From the NCBI GenBank assembly GCA_039583875.1, contig CM077166.1, forward strand, positions 93,156,094 to 93,220,093: a DNA stretch of 64,000 nucleotides, read 5' to 3'. Under the pieces are notes generated by a model that saw only the letters and a list, made by a program, of their open reading frames with translations, had not been told where the DNA came from and searched no databases. Both the position numbers and the translations under genes were made by a program. The number at the start of each line of letters is the position of its first letter. The stretch's first letter is position 1. Source of the DNA: Platanthera guangdongensis. Lineage: Eukaryota; Streptophyta; Magnoliopsida; Asparagales; Orchidaceae. This document shows, in pieces, positions 41,263-51,777 of this stretch.

Positions 41263-43355
41263 TCCACGAACTCCCTGCTCTTGTTGCAATCGCTCCATCC
41301 TCCTTTCCAACTCCTCTGCGTCCCCCTGCCAGGAGATTGTGTTTACCGCTGTCACGTAACATTCCCTTGCTGCCTTCGGATCTCCTCGTACCCTGATTTG
41401 AGTACCTCCAGAATTCAGCTTCAAGCATTGGTGAAACGACGACGGAACGCATCTGAAAGCGCTGATCAAGGGGCGCCCAAAGATAGCGTTGTAGCTACTT
41501 GGGGCATCCACTATGACAAAACGGCAGTTTCGGGATAGTCCTCCCAGAGTTACTTGAAGTCCTACACCCCCCTCAACCTCTTTCCTTTCTCCTGAGAATC
41601 CAAACAATGGTCCATCCGCTGCCAGTACCCTCCGTGCCTCTACCCTCATTGCATTGAATGCCTTCTTAAAAATCACGTTCACCGAGCTTCCATTGTCGAC
41701 CAGGATCCGCGACACCGTGAAGTTCTCGATGGCGGTCCGTATCACTAACGCGTCACAAAAGGGGTCCTCATGGTCGGGCATGTCTTTTCTTGAAAACGTG
41801 ATCTTTTCATCGGGAGGAGGGGATTGTGACGTCGAGGCGACACTTCGGCGGTACATAGTGTGAAGGCTCGCCTTTCGGGCCGCCTCTATCCCCACTCCCC
41901 CATTGATCACCCCAACCAGCCCGCGGTCCCCTTCATCCGCACGATCCACACACCGATCCTCTTCCCCTGTAATCGTTACTTCCTCTATCCGCACTGGCCT
42001 TGGCTGTTCCCCAGCTCCTCGAGTCCTCCTTAACTCCAAGAAATCCGGGCAGGTAGCCGTTGCGTGACCTTCCTCCTCGTGGAAGTCACAGTAGGGCAAC
42101 GCCACCCCCCCTCCGGTCTCCCTTCCTGAGGGTCCCTCCTTCTCCCTGCTCCTGCTCCTCTTCCTCTTGCCCGGCCCCTTCCTCTACCTCGGCCGATGGC
42201 CATGGCCTGCTGCGGAGGAGGTAGGGGCGGTCTATGACCATACCCCCACCCCATCTGATTGAACCTTCCCGGTCCTCCTTGTTGATTTCTTCCCCCTTGG
42301 GGAAATCCTCTTCCTTGCCCGGGGGCCGTCCCCCCCTGCTGCCTCCATCCCAGCTCTGGATACGCCGGCGCCCTCGACTCGTCTCTTCTCCTCGCTTCCT
42401 GCTGCCTCCCCCCTGTCTCCCTCGACTCTATCTCGGTCAGCCTCGCCAACTTTTTCGCAAAAGCTGGGTTCGCCGCCTCCATCGCTATTTCCTTGGCCGC
42501 CTTCTCCATCAAGCCCTCAAAGGAGAGCGGAGCCTTCCGGGTGAGGCTCATCTTGAAGAATCCTTCCCGCAGTCCCACTGTGAAAGCCATCTGGAGGGCG
42601 AAGCCCGGTACCTCCTGTATATCCAGAATCTCCTCTTGGAACCTATCCACGTACTGGGCCAGGGATTCATCCGCCTTCTGCTTGATCAAAAAGATCGATT
42701 TCGGGTTCTTCTTCCTCTTCTTAGATGTGGAGAATCGAAGTTGGAAACTTCTACTCAAGTCCTCGAAACAATATATCGAGCCTGCCGGGAGTTGATGGAA
42801 CCAGTCTCTAGCTTTGTCTTTCAGAGTGATCGCGAAGAGGCGACACTTAAACGCGTCCGTCATGGGCCTGATTGAGACAGCGTCTTCGAACCACTGCAGA
42901 TGATGGAGGGGATCGTCCTTCCCTACATAGTAATTCATCTCGGGCTCCCTGAAGCCCTCCGGGACCGGAGCAGACAGGACTAGCTCGCAAAAGGGGGACC
43001 CTCGCGCCGCCGGTCTCGCCACCCCTACTCGCGCGACGACCTCCCCTGGCGCGATGGTACTCGCCGGACTTGGGAACAGCTCCCTTCCCGCCATGTCCCT
43101 CCCGGTCCCTTCCAGCATCACCTCCTTTCCCGGCCTTCTCCCCGGGGCGTCTTCTCCGACTCGCGCCGAGACGAGTTCCTCCTGAGTCGCGAGAGCTGGC
43201 ACTGTGGGCAGTGGAGTTGAACAGTCTCCCTGCCGCGAGATCCCTTACAATAGATCCATGATCCCCTTGATCGAAGCCAGGAACTCCGTTCTCCCTACAT
43301 ATCCCCCCTGATTATCTGACTCCCCTCCTTCTCCTTCTCCATGATCTCCCGCCAT
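41263..43355 (-). pseudogene. gag and truncated protease of element E
   Basis: The likely start is ATG 43355 (MAGDHGEGEGG), but a TAA at 43248-43246, where a CAA codon is expected, interrupts it; the frame then stays open to about 42110. The Gag domain includes FREPEMNYYVGKDDPLHHLQW, ITLKDKARDWFHQLP and EILDIQEVPGFALQMAF, typical of Tat Gag, followed by an Arg/Gly-rich tail. A run of eight C (plus strand, about 42103-42110) marks a one-base shift; the next frame holds a CDFHEEEGHATATC motif and the protease with LVDNGSSVNVIF (the D-x-G active site as DNG, about 41690). The protease region stops near 41262, where integrase follows. The deletion removes RT and RNase H, so E is non-autonomous. 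Confidence 0.82.
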
Positions 43356-43396
43356 GTTGGTTGCTCAAGGTTCTTCTCTGAGGGCTGCGCTCCACG

Positions 43397-43412
43397 CTCA
43401 CCGCACCAAAAA
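43397..43412 (-). other. Primer-binding region of element E
   Basis: Minus strand TTTTTGGTGCGGTGAG directly inside the 5' LTR. The tRNA was not identified with certainty. Confidence 0.5.
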
Positions 43413-44095
43413 TGTTGGAACCGGCTTTCCGGTCCCTCCTAGAGTTCGAAGCAGAATGCAACCCACACGTACTCTCCTTGCGCTACCGCCCTGACGAGAG
43501 TCAGCGACCTGGAAACAGACCGAGGGGACTCAACTTGGAGGTCCCACCTCTTACCCGGAAGAACTGTTAGTCTTCCCCTCCCTAGCCAGTGTTGAGCTAG
43601 GTGCCTGAGAGGGAAAAAGTGGGAAGGTTCAACAACCTTTTTTCAGGCACCTTATCGGTCTATTTATAGGTTTCTGAATCTGCTCTGCAAATATCACTTT
43701 CAAACCTTCTCAAAATGACCAAAACACCCTGGACCGGGTCTGCTAATAGCCCAGCTCCGCTGTCCTGGAGAGCTATACGCAGGCCTCCAAGGGTAAAAAT
43801 GTAAAACCATCTGGGGCCCAAAGGTAAAATCTCCCTTATGGTTTAGAATTGGTAGAGCTGTTAGTCTCCTTCGGCGAGTGGGGGAGGTGCTGCCGGGCGA
43901 GACGGAAACCATGCTCGTCTCGCCGCCTTTCCGGCATGTGAGCTCTCTCGCCTTCTTGGGTGACCCCGCCCACTAGAAGGTCTCGCCCACTCCAGAGGTT
44001 GCTCCCTCTCGCCTCCTGTAGGCGGGCATCCTATCATCTCGCCAGTCATCCCTTCGCCCGCTGGACCGTCTCTCTCGCGAGCCCCAGGTTGTACA
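43413..44095 (-). repeat. 5' LTR of element E, 683 bp
   Basis: Two differences from 24453-25135. TATA box at 43670-43660 on the minus strand. Confidence 0.95.
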
Positions 44096-44323
44096 AATCT
44101 CATCCTTAGTCATTTCAGAGAAATCCTTTGGAGTTCTCTGATTTGCATCTAGAACTGATATCTTCATGGGTACATAAGGCCCTTCCTTTACTGTGATGTA
44201 GATTCTAGGGTCTGAGGCCTCCATAAACAGCCTTACCCTTTCCTTCCAAATCCCAAAGATTTCCTTTCTGCATATAGGTAATTTCATGGAACCCAATTTC
44301 TTGTGATTCTCAGAAGAACCCAT
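44096..44323 (-). pseudogene. N-terminal gag fragment of element D
   Basis: Minus strand from ATG 44323: MGSSENHKKLGSMKLPICRK and IWKERVRLFMEASDPRIYIT, followed by the EGPYVPM motif, all paralogous to the C gag start. It ends at the E insertion and joins 24447 in frame when E and one AATCT are skipped. Element H begins at 44325, one base upstream of the ATG. Confidence 0.85.
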
Positions 44324-44324
44324 G

Positions 44325-45914
44325 TGTTGGAACACCCTATTACTAATTTGGGTCAGGATCACTATGTCTCTAGGATTTTATGTTTTGACCTTCTGTATAG
44401 ATTATAGGTCAATTAGAATTGAGTCTAAGGGATCAGGAGTCTAGGTTTGGAAGCTGCCCTGAAGACCCAAGTTTTTCTGGAGACTAAGTCCAAATCGTCG
44501 AGCTCAGCACGACGTTTCGTCGAACTCCGGTCGACGATCGTCTAGCTCAACTTTGACAGATCGTCGAGCTCCATTCGACGATCGCTGAGCTCAATCCTCA
44601 TAATATCGTCGAGCTCTGGTCGACGATCGCTGAGCTCAACTTCTCAATATCGTCGAACTCCATTCAATGATCGCTGAGCTCAGGTCGACGATTTTGACCT
44701 GCACTGGATCCTTATCTCTGAGCTCAGTTCGACGATCTTTGAGCTCAGATCGACGACTTCTTTGCTGCTTGCATTTTCCAGTTCGCTGAGCTCAGCTCGA
44801 CGATAGCAGAGCTCAGTTCGACGATTTCAGTTATCTTTCAGAATTCAAATTCAAATCAGATAGAAGTTATTCTGCATTTAATTCAGAAGATCTGCCAGCC
44901 GTTTTCATTTACTTCTGGAGCAAGTTTCAAGGGATTTTTCAAGGAATAATTCAGTGGACTTTCCTTCAGAACATTTTATGCAATTAAGGCTGTAATTAAT
45001 TCAGACCAACGGCTATCTTTGACAGAGCAATTTTCTATTCAGACTCAGAGAATAAAAGATAGAATGTTTTTGAATCAGACAGAAGATAGACAAGAACAAG
45101 AGAATAGAGATAGACAAGTAGAGGACACCTCTCTATACACAGAGACTCTCTCAATCTTCTGTCAACAAGAATTCAGAAGAACACTCATCAAAAAGAGATC
45201 AAGCTTTCAAACATTCTCCAGATCTCTTCAGCTCTCAAGTGTTCAAGGCCAATATCATTTCAAGACTCCAGACACTCAACATTTCAGCTTGCTGAAATCA
45301 TCTTCTGCTGGAGATCTATCTTTGAAGGCCTATCACCCTCAGCAAAGCTCATCTTCCTGAAGATTTCAAGGACTCAGGGGGAGCTTTGACAACATCACTG
45401 AATCCACATAGTCTTCTCAGTTGCTTGAGAAAGAGAAGACTGTCATCACTCTCTCAACCCCATTCTGTAAAGGGTTTTTCAAACTCCCTTCAAAAGTTTG
45501 AAGCTGGTTTTTGAGCACCTTGTCAAAAGCTCATTGGTGGCAAGACACCTGATCAAAAAATCTGATTTGGTTTTTGAGCACCTTATCAAAAGCTCATTGG
45601 TGCCCAGGACACCTGATCAACTCATCCTGCAGTGGATTCCTACCTAGGGTGGTAGAAGAGTGGATGTACCCAAGTTGGGGAACCACTATATTTCCTTGTG
45701 TCATCTGGTTCTGCATGTTTTCTTTTTGTTTCTGGCCTAGATTTTCTTGTGCTTAATATCTGCTTAGCTTAGTTTTATTTCTGCTTCCCTGCTTACACTC
45801 ATTACAACAATTGTTGTAAAGCTTTGCAAAAAGTTTTCTTTGTGTTTTCAAAAAGCACCATATACTCTATTCACCCCCCCATTTAGAGTATATCAGATCT
45901 AGTTTCCCCTTTCA
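44325..45914 (+). repeat. 5' LTR of element H, 1590 bp
   Basis: TG...CA ends. U3 contains the ATCGTCGA/TCGACGAT array (44494-44825). The TATA box is less clear than in D; CTATACACAG near 45130 is a candidate. R/U5 has the SIRE blocks GGATGTACCCAAGTTGGGGAACC (45662-45686) and TATTCACCCCCC (45869-45880), the same as in C and D in reverse orientation. Confidence 0.88.
44494..44825. repeat. ATCGTCGA / TCGACGAT inverted-repeat array in H's U3
   Basis: Several hairpins of the form ATCGTCGA-N7/8-TCGACGATCG plus half sites linked by GAGCTC (for example 44560-44583). Loops read AGCTCCAT, AACTCCGG and the like. Confidence 0.85.
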
Positions 45915-45916
45915 AT

Positions 45917-45927
45917 TGGTATCAGAG
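45917..45927 (+). other. Primer-binding site of element H
   Basis: TGGTATCAGAG, two bases after the LTR end, initiator tRNA-Met type. A 5' untranslated region without ORF follows to 46044. Confidence 0.85.
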
Positions 45928-46044
45928 GGAGGTTGGTTAAACATACCATATCTGTTTGGTTGTACAGGCTAACACCTGAACCCCAAGATCCCAAACTAGA
46001 TCCTTCTTTTCATATTTTATTATTAGATTTAACTTGCACAAATC

Positions 46045-48120
46045 ATGGCCCAAAACAAAGATTATGCTAGCACCAGACCTCCAGTGTGCAATCTGTCAAA
46101 GTTTGCACTTTGGAAAGCAAGGATTAGATTATACATGAATTCTATTGACGAAGATATTTTTAATTCTGTCTTAACAGTGTGTCCAAGACCTCCAGAGAGC
46201 ACAAGCACTAATGCTGTTCCACCCCCATCAGGAACAGATGCTGACATCAAAAAGTGGAAAGTAGCTGATGCCAAGGCAATGAACATTCTAGCTCAGACAA
46301 TGTCAGATGACATTTTTCAGAAGGTAGCTGAATGTAATTCAGCCAAGGAGATCTGGGACAAGCTTTCAGAAATTGTCTCTGGCTCAGCTGATGAGAGAAA
46401 GGACAGAAGATCTCATCTCATCTCCCAATATGAGAACTTCAAGAAGGGAGAAACTGAGTCAGTGGGAGACATGTACAATAGATTAAGTCTAATTGTCAGT
46501 GAACTGAGGACATTAGACAAAGAAATCTCACTGACAGAACTCAATGACAAGATCCTAATGTGCTTCCCCAGCACTTGGGATTCAAGAATCTGGCCAATTA
46601 AAGATGCCAAAAGCCTAAATGAGATTACCACTGAAGCCTTGTTGGGTAAGCTCAAATCTTATGAGCTACTCATCAAGAACAGAGAAGAAGAACAAAAGGC
46701 TGCTTCTCCAGCCACAAGAAAGGAGAAGACTATTGCATTCAAGGCAGCTGAGGATCTGCCTGAAGAAAAGGCCACAAGCAATGATGAACTTCTCAGCCTG
46801 TTGGCCAAAAGATTCTATAAGATGGCCAGAAAGGACTTCAGAAGAAGATCATACAAGGAGCAAGATAAGCCAAGGTATGACAAGTCCACTGGCAATAGCA
46901 AAGACATTATTTGCTTTGGTTGCAGGAAACCAGGGCATATGGTTCCTGACTGTCCAGAAAACAAGAACAAGGACAGGAGGGACAGAAAAGAAAGAAGAAA
47001 GGAGAAGGACTCCAAAAGGCACGGAAATAACAAACCTTCCACCAGCAAAAATAAGCACACAAGGAAAGGATTTGTTGCTGAATCCTGGAGTGAGACTGAA
47101 GAGGAGTCACAGGCCTCTTCCAGCTCAAGTGATGATGAGGATGATGCAGAGGAAAAAGAATTCTGCATGATGACAATCAATGCCTCTCAACACAACTCAG
47201 AGGAAGAGGAGTCAGAGTCAGACTCAGAAACTCAACCTGAAGAAGATCAGGTAATCAACTCTTTTGATTTCACTTCAGAAGATTTTAAACTTGAATTTAA
47301 AGCACTATGTTTAGACCTGCTAAAGTCTGAGAAAGAGATCATCTCTCTCAGAAATCAATTATCTGAACACAATGCTTTAAAATCAGAAAACCTCAAGCTC
47401 TCTCAGGAGTTGGAGAACCATAGGGAACAGATAGCTTCACTGAAGAGTGAACTCTCTGAGGCCAAGAAGCTTGAAAAATCTCTCAATGGGAGAAGCATCA
47501 AGCTGATGGACATCACAAGCACAGTGAACTCAAGATTCAACAGTACACTGGGCTTGGGTGCCTCATCCAGCCAACCTATTGTTTTAACAACCCCTATCAA
47601 GTTCATTTCTGACAAGGGAAAGGGAGTTGTAGAGGTTGCCAGGAAAAATTCTGATCTGCCTCAGAAAACTAAAGTCCAGTACAAATCGTCGAACGGAGAT
47701 CGACGATCGCCGAATGAAGATCGACGATCGCCGAACGCAGCTCGACGATCTCAGGACAAATCGTCGAACGCTGATCGACGATCTAAGCCAAGATCGTCGA
47801 ACGCTGGTCGACGATCCCATATACCTGACCTCAGCCATAGTCGACCGTCGAACGGAGCTCGACGATCTGACCCAAGATCGTCGAACTCAGCTCCAAGATC
47901 GTCGAACAGAGGTCAGAGCTCTGGAAACTTTTTCAATGGCAAGTCAAAATTGAATCCTGAGGGTTCTTCATCCCAACTCTATAACCCTTATACTGAATGG
48001 ATTTTACCTCCAAGGAGATATCATCCTGAAGGATATAAGAGTCAGCCAGGGATGTCTTTCATTTCTGAATTTAAAGGTTATCAACCTAGGCCCAAGGTAA
48101 ACTGGGTCAAAAACAAGTGA
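46045..48120 (+). CDS. gag: gag of SIRE-like element H, 691 aa, with Ser-Asn-Arg repeat
   Basis: ATG 46045 is the first good start after the primer site. The N-terminal copia Gag core ([20 protein letters not shown], then [20 protein letters not shown] and [17 protein letters not shown]) spans residues about 10-220. One CCHC knuckle [14 protein letters not shown] sits at about 290-303, followed by a Lys/Arg-rich stretch, an acidic part and a coiled coil (about 410-485). Residues about 547-622 are a repeat of the pattern SSNxxRRS, encoded by the same ATCGTCGA-N7-TCGACGAT hairpins as in the LTR. The second knuckle seen in C and D is absent. It ends at TGA 48118-48120; pol follows in the +1 frame. 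Confidence 0.88.
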   Translation: MAQNKDYASTRPPVCNLSKFALWKARIRLYMNSIDEDIFNSVLTVCPRPPESTSTNAVPPPSGTDADIKKWKVADAKAMNILAQTMSDDIFQKVAECNSAKEIWDKLSEIVSGSADERKDRRSHLISQYENFKKGETESVGDMYNRLSLIVSELRTLDKEISLTELNDKILMCFPSTWDSRIWPIKDAKSLNEITTEALLGKLKSYELLIKNREEEQKAASPATRKEKTIAFKAAEDLPEEKATSNDELLSLLAKRFYKMARKDFRRRSYKEQDKPRYDKSTGNSKDIICFGCRKPGHMVPDCPENKNKDRRDRKERRKEKDSKRHGNNKPSTSKNKHTRKGFVAESWSETEEESQASSSSSDDEDDAEEKEFCMMTINASQHNSEEEESESDSETQPEEDQVINSFDFTSEDFKLEFKALCLDLLKSEKEIISLRNQLSEHNALKSENLKLSQELENHREQIASLKSELSEAKKLEKSLNGRSIKLMDITSTVNSRFNSTLGLGASSSQPIVLTTPIKFISDKGKGVVEVARKNSDLPQKTKVQYKSSNGDRRSPNEDRRSPNAARRSQDKSSNADRRSKPRSSNAGRRSHIPDLSHSRPSNGARRSDPRSSNSAPRSSNRGQSSGNFFNGKSKLNPEGSSSQLYNPYTEWILPPRRYHPEGYKSQPGMSFISEFKGYQPRPKVNWVKNK
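47686..47910. repeat. LTR-type hairpin array inside the gag coding sequence of H
   Basis: Hairpins such as ATCGTCGA-ACGGAGA-TCGACGAT repeat about every 24-30 bp in frame, encoding Ser-Ser-Asn...Arg-Arg-Ser. It is the same word as at 44494-44825 and 51370-51650. Confidence 0.88.
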
Positions 48121-48121
48121 A

Positions 48122-51100
48122 TTGCTTAATGTGCAGGTGAAGACCTATCCAACATCTAACCAGCAATGGTATTTGGATAGTGGATGCTCAAAGCACATGA
48201 CAGGGAACAAGGACAACCTCAATTCCTTTAAAGCCAAGCTTGGACCCAAAGTTATCTTTGGTGACTCCAACTTTGGACAAACTAAAGGATATGGAGCAGT
48301 CCAGATTGGTTCTGTAACCTTCAAGAAGGTAGCATATGTGGAAGGACTGAAGCACAACCTAATCAGTATCAGTCAGCTATGTGATGAAGGCTACCAGGTG
48401 ACCTTCAGCAAAACTCTATGCAAGATCAAGTCAGAGGACAACACCACTGTGTTGACAGGTAAAAGGAAAGGTAACATCTACCTTGTAGATTTTCTTTCAA
48501 CTTCTATAGATATCTGCTTATTCAATTCAGTTTATAGACCAAATGTTTTATGGCATAAGAGACTAGGACACCTAAACCTTAGAACTATTGCTAGGCTCTC
48601 CAAGGACAATCTTGTTAGAGGACTACCTTCTGGCCCCTACAAGAAGGAAGGACTCTGCAAGGCCTGTCAATTAGGCAAGCAAACTAAAAACAGTTTTAAG
48701 TCACTTAATAAGAGTGATTCACCTAGGATATTGTATCTGTTACACATGGATCTATTTGGACCCATCACAGTACAAAGCCTAGGAGGGAAATCCTACACTT
48801 TGGTGATTGTAGATGACTTCTCTAGATTCACTTGGGTGTTCTTTCTAAGGAAGAAGTCTGATAACTTTAAGTGTCTGACAGAGTTTCTCAAATGTGTAAA
48901 GATTGAGTTCAATACTCACATTGCCCTGATCAGAAGTGATCATGGGACAGAGTTTGATTCTCTTCTTATGCAAGAGTTCTGTCAGAGTGAAGGGATCAGG
49001 CATACTTTCTCAGCTCCTAGAACTCCTCAACAAAATGGGGTAGCTGAAAGGAAAAATAGAACCCTTATTGAATCTGCCACTACATTGTTGTCAGATGCTC
49101 ATCTACCTCTATCCTTCTGGGCAGAGGCAGTGAACACCTCCAACTATGTGCTGAACAGAAGCCTGATACATAAACTGAAGGGAAAGACTCCCTATGAATT
49201 ACTCAAAGGGAAGAAACCTAAAGTTGACTATTTCAAAATTTTTGGTTGCATTTGTTATATTCACAATAATGATAAGAAACATCTAGCAAAATTTCAAGCC
49301 AAAGCTGATGAAGGAGTGTTTCTGGGATACTCCATGATCAGCAAGGCCTATAGGGTATATAATAAATCATCATTAAAAATTGAGGAATCTGTTCATGTTT
49401 CTTTTGATGAAACTAACATGTCTTTCAAGGAGAAGATTTCTTCTACCATAGAACCTTTGCAGGAACACTCTCTAGTTGAAGATATGAACAAGCTACAGGT
49501 TGCTCAAGAAGATGAAAGCAGTGAAGATGAAAGCAATGCTCAACATATTGAAGCACAACCTGAAGAGCCAGTTGTTGTACCACAAGAGGAAACAACAACA
49601 CAGGTTGGTGAACAATCAACACCCCCTGTTGATTTAGTAACATCAAGAGACCATCCAATTACCCAAATAATTGGAGAAATCTCAGCTGGTGTGCAAACCA
49701 GAAATCAGGTCAACCAAAACCTGTTGCACACCTGCTTCCTTTCTCAAATTGAACCTCAGTCCATTCAAGATGCAGAGCAAGATCCACACTGGATCATTGC
49801 CATGCAAGAAGAGTTGCATCAATTTGAGAGGAACAAAGTATGGGAACTAGTGCCAAAGCCTAAGGATCATTCCATTGTTGGAACAAAATGGGTATTCAGA
49901 AACAAACTGGATGATCAAGGAGTAATAATAAGGAACAAGGCAAGGCTAGTTGCCCAAGGATATTCTCAAGAAGAAGGAATTGACTACGACCAGACCTTTG
50001 CACCTGTTGCAAGATTAGAAGCCATCAGGATATTCTTAGCTTATGCAGCTCACAAAGGCTTCAAAGTTTATCAAATGGATGTCAAGAGTGCCTTCTTAAA
50101 TGGAGACATCAAAGAGGAAGTATATGTCAGACAACCTCCAGGTTTTATCTCTCCAACTCATCCTGATTTTGTTTTTAGATTAAATAAAGCATTATATGGT
50201 CTCAAGCAAGCTCCTAGAGCATGGTATGAGACCCTAGCATGCTTTCTTTTGGAAAATGGTTTTATAAGGGGTAGAGTAGACCAAACTCTTTTCATTAGAA
50301 CCCATAAGTCCCATACCCTACTAGTACAAATTTATGTAGACGATATCATTTTTGGTTCTACTGACTCAAAACTATGCAGAAGGTTTTCTAACTTAATGCA
50401 TTCTAAATTTGAGATGAGTAGCATGGGTGAGCTATCCTTATTCCTAGGATTGCAAGTCAAACAACATGCTGAAGGCATCTTTATTTCTCAAACCAAATAT
50501 GCTAATGAGCTGGTTAAGAAATTTGGCATGTCTGAGGCATCTTGTATGAAAACACCCATGCCTACCAATGCTGTATTGGATGCTGATGAACATGGGAAAC
50601 CTGTTGATCAGACAACATATAGAGCAATGATTGGCTCTTTACTGTATCTTACAGCCAGTAGACCAGATATAATGTTTGCTACATGTATATGTGCTAGATT
50701 CCAAGTTAGCCCTAGAGAGTCACACCTCACATTAGTAAAGAGGATTCTCAGGTATGTTAAAAGTTGTCCAAATCTAGGTCTCTGGTATCCAAAAGATTCA
50801 GCATTTGAGTTAACTGTATTCTCTGATGCTGATTATACTGGATGCAGAATTGACAGGAAAAGCACCAGTGGAACTTGTCAGTTCCTTGGTGATAGACTTG
50901 TCTCTTGGTTTTGCAAGAAACAAACATCTGTGTCAACTTCAACTGCTGAAGCTGAATATATGGCTGCAGGCAGTTGTTGTTCACAAATACTGTGGATTCA
51001 AAATCAACTCCTAGACTATGGTTACAACTTAGAGAAGTCAAAAATCTTTTGTGACAATACAAGTGCTATCTCCATAGCTCAAAATCCAGTCCTCCATACT

Positions 51101-51286
51101 AGGACAAAACATATAGAGATTAGGCATCATTTCTTAAGGGATAATGTTGAAAAGAACAAAATTGAATTGCAGTATATTCCAACTGATTTACAAAGGGGAG
51201 ATATTTTCACCAAGCCTTTGGATGAAAAGAAACATACTTTCTTCCTAAATCAGTTAGGAATGTTAGATGGAGGAAGTCTTAAATAA
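48122..51286 (+). CDS. pol: pol of SIRE-like element H, intact, about 1054 aa
   Basis: Open frame with no ATG at its start (first codons TTG CTT AAT); it begins 1 nt after the gag stop in another frame, next to TGTGCAG-GT. Protease [13 protein letters not shown] (DSG about residues 18-20); pre-integrase zinc region LWHKRLGHL...[11 protein letters not shown] (about 142-190); integrase core with MDLFGP (about 209), IRSDHGTEF (about 270) and [11 protein letters not shown] (about 303); RT with [26 protein letters not shown] and YVDD (about 738); RNase H with FSDADYTGC (about 900), STAEAEYMA and [13 protein letters not shown]. All catalytic residues I can check are present. It ends at TAA 51284-51286. 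Confidence 0.93.
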   Translation: MLNVQVKTYPTSNQQWYLDSGCSKHMTGNKDNLNSFKAKLGPKVIFGDSNFGQTKGYGAVQIGSVTFKKVAYVEGLKHNLISISQLCDEGYQVTFSKTLCKIKSEDNTTVLTGKRKGNIYLVDFLSTSIDICLFNSVYRPNVLWHKRLGHLNLRTIARLSKDNLVRGLPSGPYKKEGLCKACQLGKQTKNSFKSLNKSDSPRILYLLHMDLFGPITVQSLGGKSYTLVIVDDFSRFTWVFFLRKKSDNFKCLTEFLKCVKIEFNTHIALIRSDHGTEFDSLLMQEFCQSEGIRHTFSAPRTPQQNGVAERKNRTLIESATTLLSDAHLPLSFWAEAVNTSNYVLNRSLIHKLKGKTPYELLKGKKPKVDYFKIFGCICYIHNNDKKHLAKFQAKADEGVFLGYSMISKAYRVYNKSSLKIEESVHVSFDETNMSFKEKISSTIEPLQEHSLVEDMNKLQVAQEDESSEDESNAQHIEAQPEEPVVVPQEETTTQVGEQSTPPVDLVTSRDHPITQIIGEISAGVQTRNQVNQNLLHTCFLSQIEPQSIQDAEQDPHWIIAMQEELHQFERNKVWELVPKPKDHSIVGTKWVFRNKLDDQGVIIRNKARLVAQGYSQEEGIDYDQTFAPVARLEAIRIFLAYAAHKGFKVYQMDVKSAFLNGDIKEEVYVRQPPGFISPTHPDFVFRLNKALYGLKQAPRAWYETLACFLLENGFIRGRVDQTLFIRTHKSHTLLVQIYVDDIIFGSTDSKLCRRFSNLMHSKFEMSSMGELSLFLGLQVKQHAEGIFISQTKYANELVKKFGMSEASCMKTPMPTNAVLDADEHGKPVDQTTYRAMIGSLLYLTASRPDIMFATCICARFQVSPRESHLTLVKRILRYVKSCPNLGLWYPKDSAFELTVFSDADYTGCRIDRKSTSGTCQFLGDRLVSWFCKKQTSVSTSTAEAEYMAAGSCCSQILWIQNQLLDYGYNLEKSKIFCDNTSAISIAQNPVLHTRTKHIEIRHHFLRDNVEKNKIELQYIPTDLQRGDIFTKPLDEKKHTFFLNQLGMLDGGSLK

Positions 51287-51777
51287 TACTCAAGATTTTG
51301 AAAGCTCAAAATGGACCAAGACTAGGCAAAATTCTGATTTTCCTTAGTGTCTAGGATTTCTCTGATCTCTGAACTGCGCTCGACGATTTCCCCACAGATC
51401 GTCGAATGGAGTTCGACGATTTCCAGAATCGTCGAACTGAGTTCAGCGCTCCTCAGATAGTATGAACTATCTCCTCTGGTCAACGATCGTCGAACTGCGC
51501 TCGACGATTTTGTTCACTGAACGATCGTCGAACGGAGCTCGACGCCTTTCCAGATCGTCGAACGGAGATCGACGATTGTGGAGTCTCTTCAGATTCCTTT
51601 ATAACCCTCGATCGTCGAACTAAGTTCAACGATCTTTCCTTTTCTGCGTCGAACCCTAATATAAAACTCCTTTTTCGTCGTCGTTCTCTCTTGCGCTTTC
51701 AATTTCTCTGCAAACTTTTCTTCCCTCCAAGCAGTTCTACACTTGGTCGTTTTGTCTGTTGATTTTTTGCAGGTACC
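51287..51777 (+). promoter_or_regulatory. pol-ORF3 spacer of H: hairpin array and predicted ORF3 promoter
   Basis: From 51370 to 51650 it holds repeated ATCGTCGA-N7-TCGACGAT hairpins (for example 51397-51421) as in the LTR. A TATAAAA box at 51660-51666 lies 112 bp before the ORF3 ATG. An acceptor-like TTTTTTGCAG-GT sits at 51763-51774, just before the ATG. Confidence 0.6.

Larger units (their letters stand above)
24453..44095 (-). mobile_element. Element E: Tat-like Ty3/gypsy with antisense genes, host of element F
   Basis: Bounded by 683-bp LTRs (24453-25135 and 43413-44095) with exactly two differences by eye and a 5-bp duplication AATCT. Gag, protease and the integrase end are on the minus strand, so the 5' LTR is on the right. 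RT, RNase H and the integrase catalytic core are deleted. The 3' part holds an 86-bp minisatellite and two spliced genes on the opposite (plus) strand, an arrangement known for Tat-lineage elements. Element F (31166-40676) interrupts the end of the integrase gene. Confidence 0.9.

Noticed and set aside
48097..48136. A 40-nt intron joining H gag and pol in frame (AAG-GTAAAC to TGTGCAG)
   Set aside because: It would fit the phase, but 40 nt is shorter than normal plant introns. I kept only the acceptor observation.
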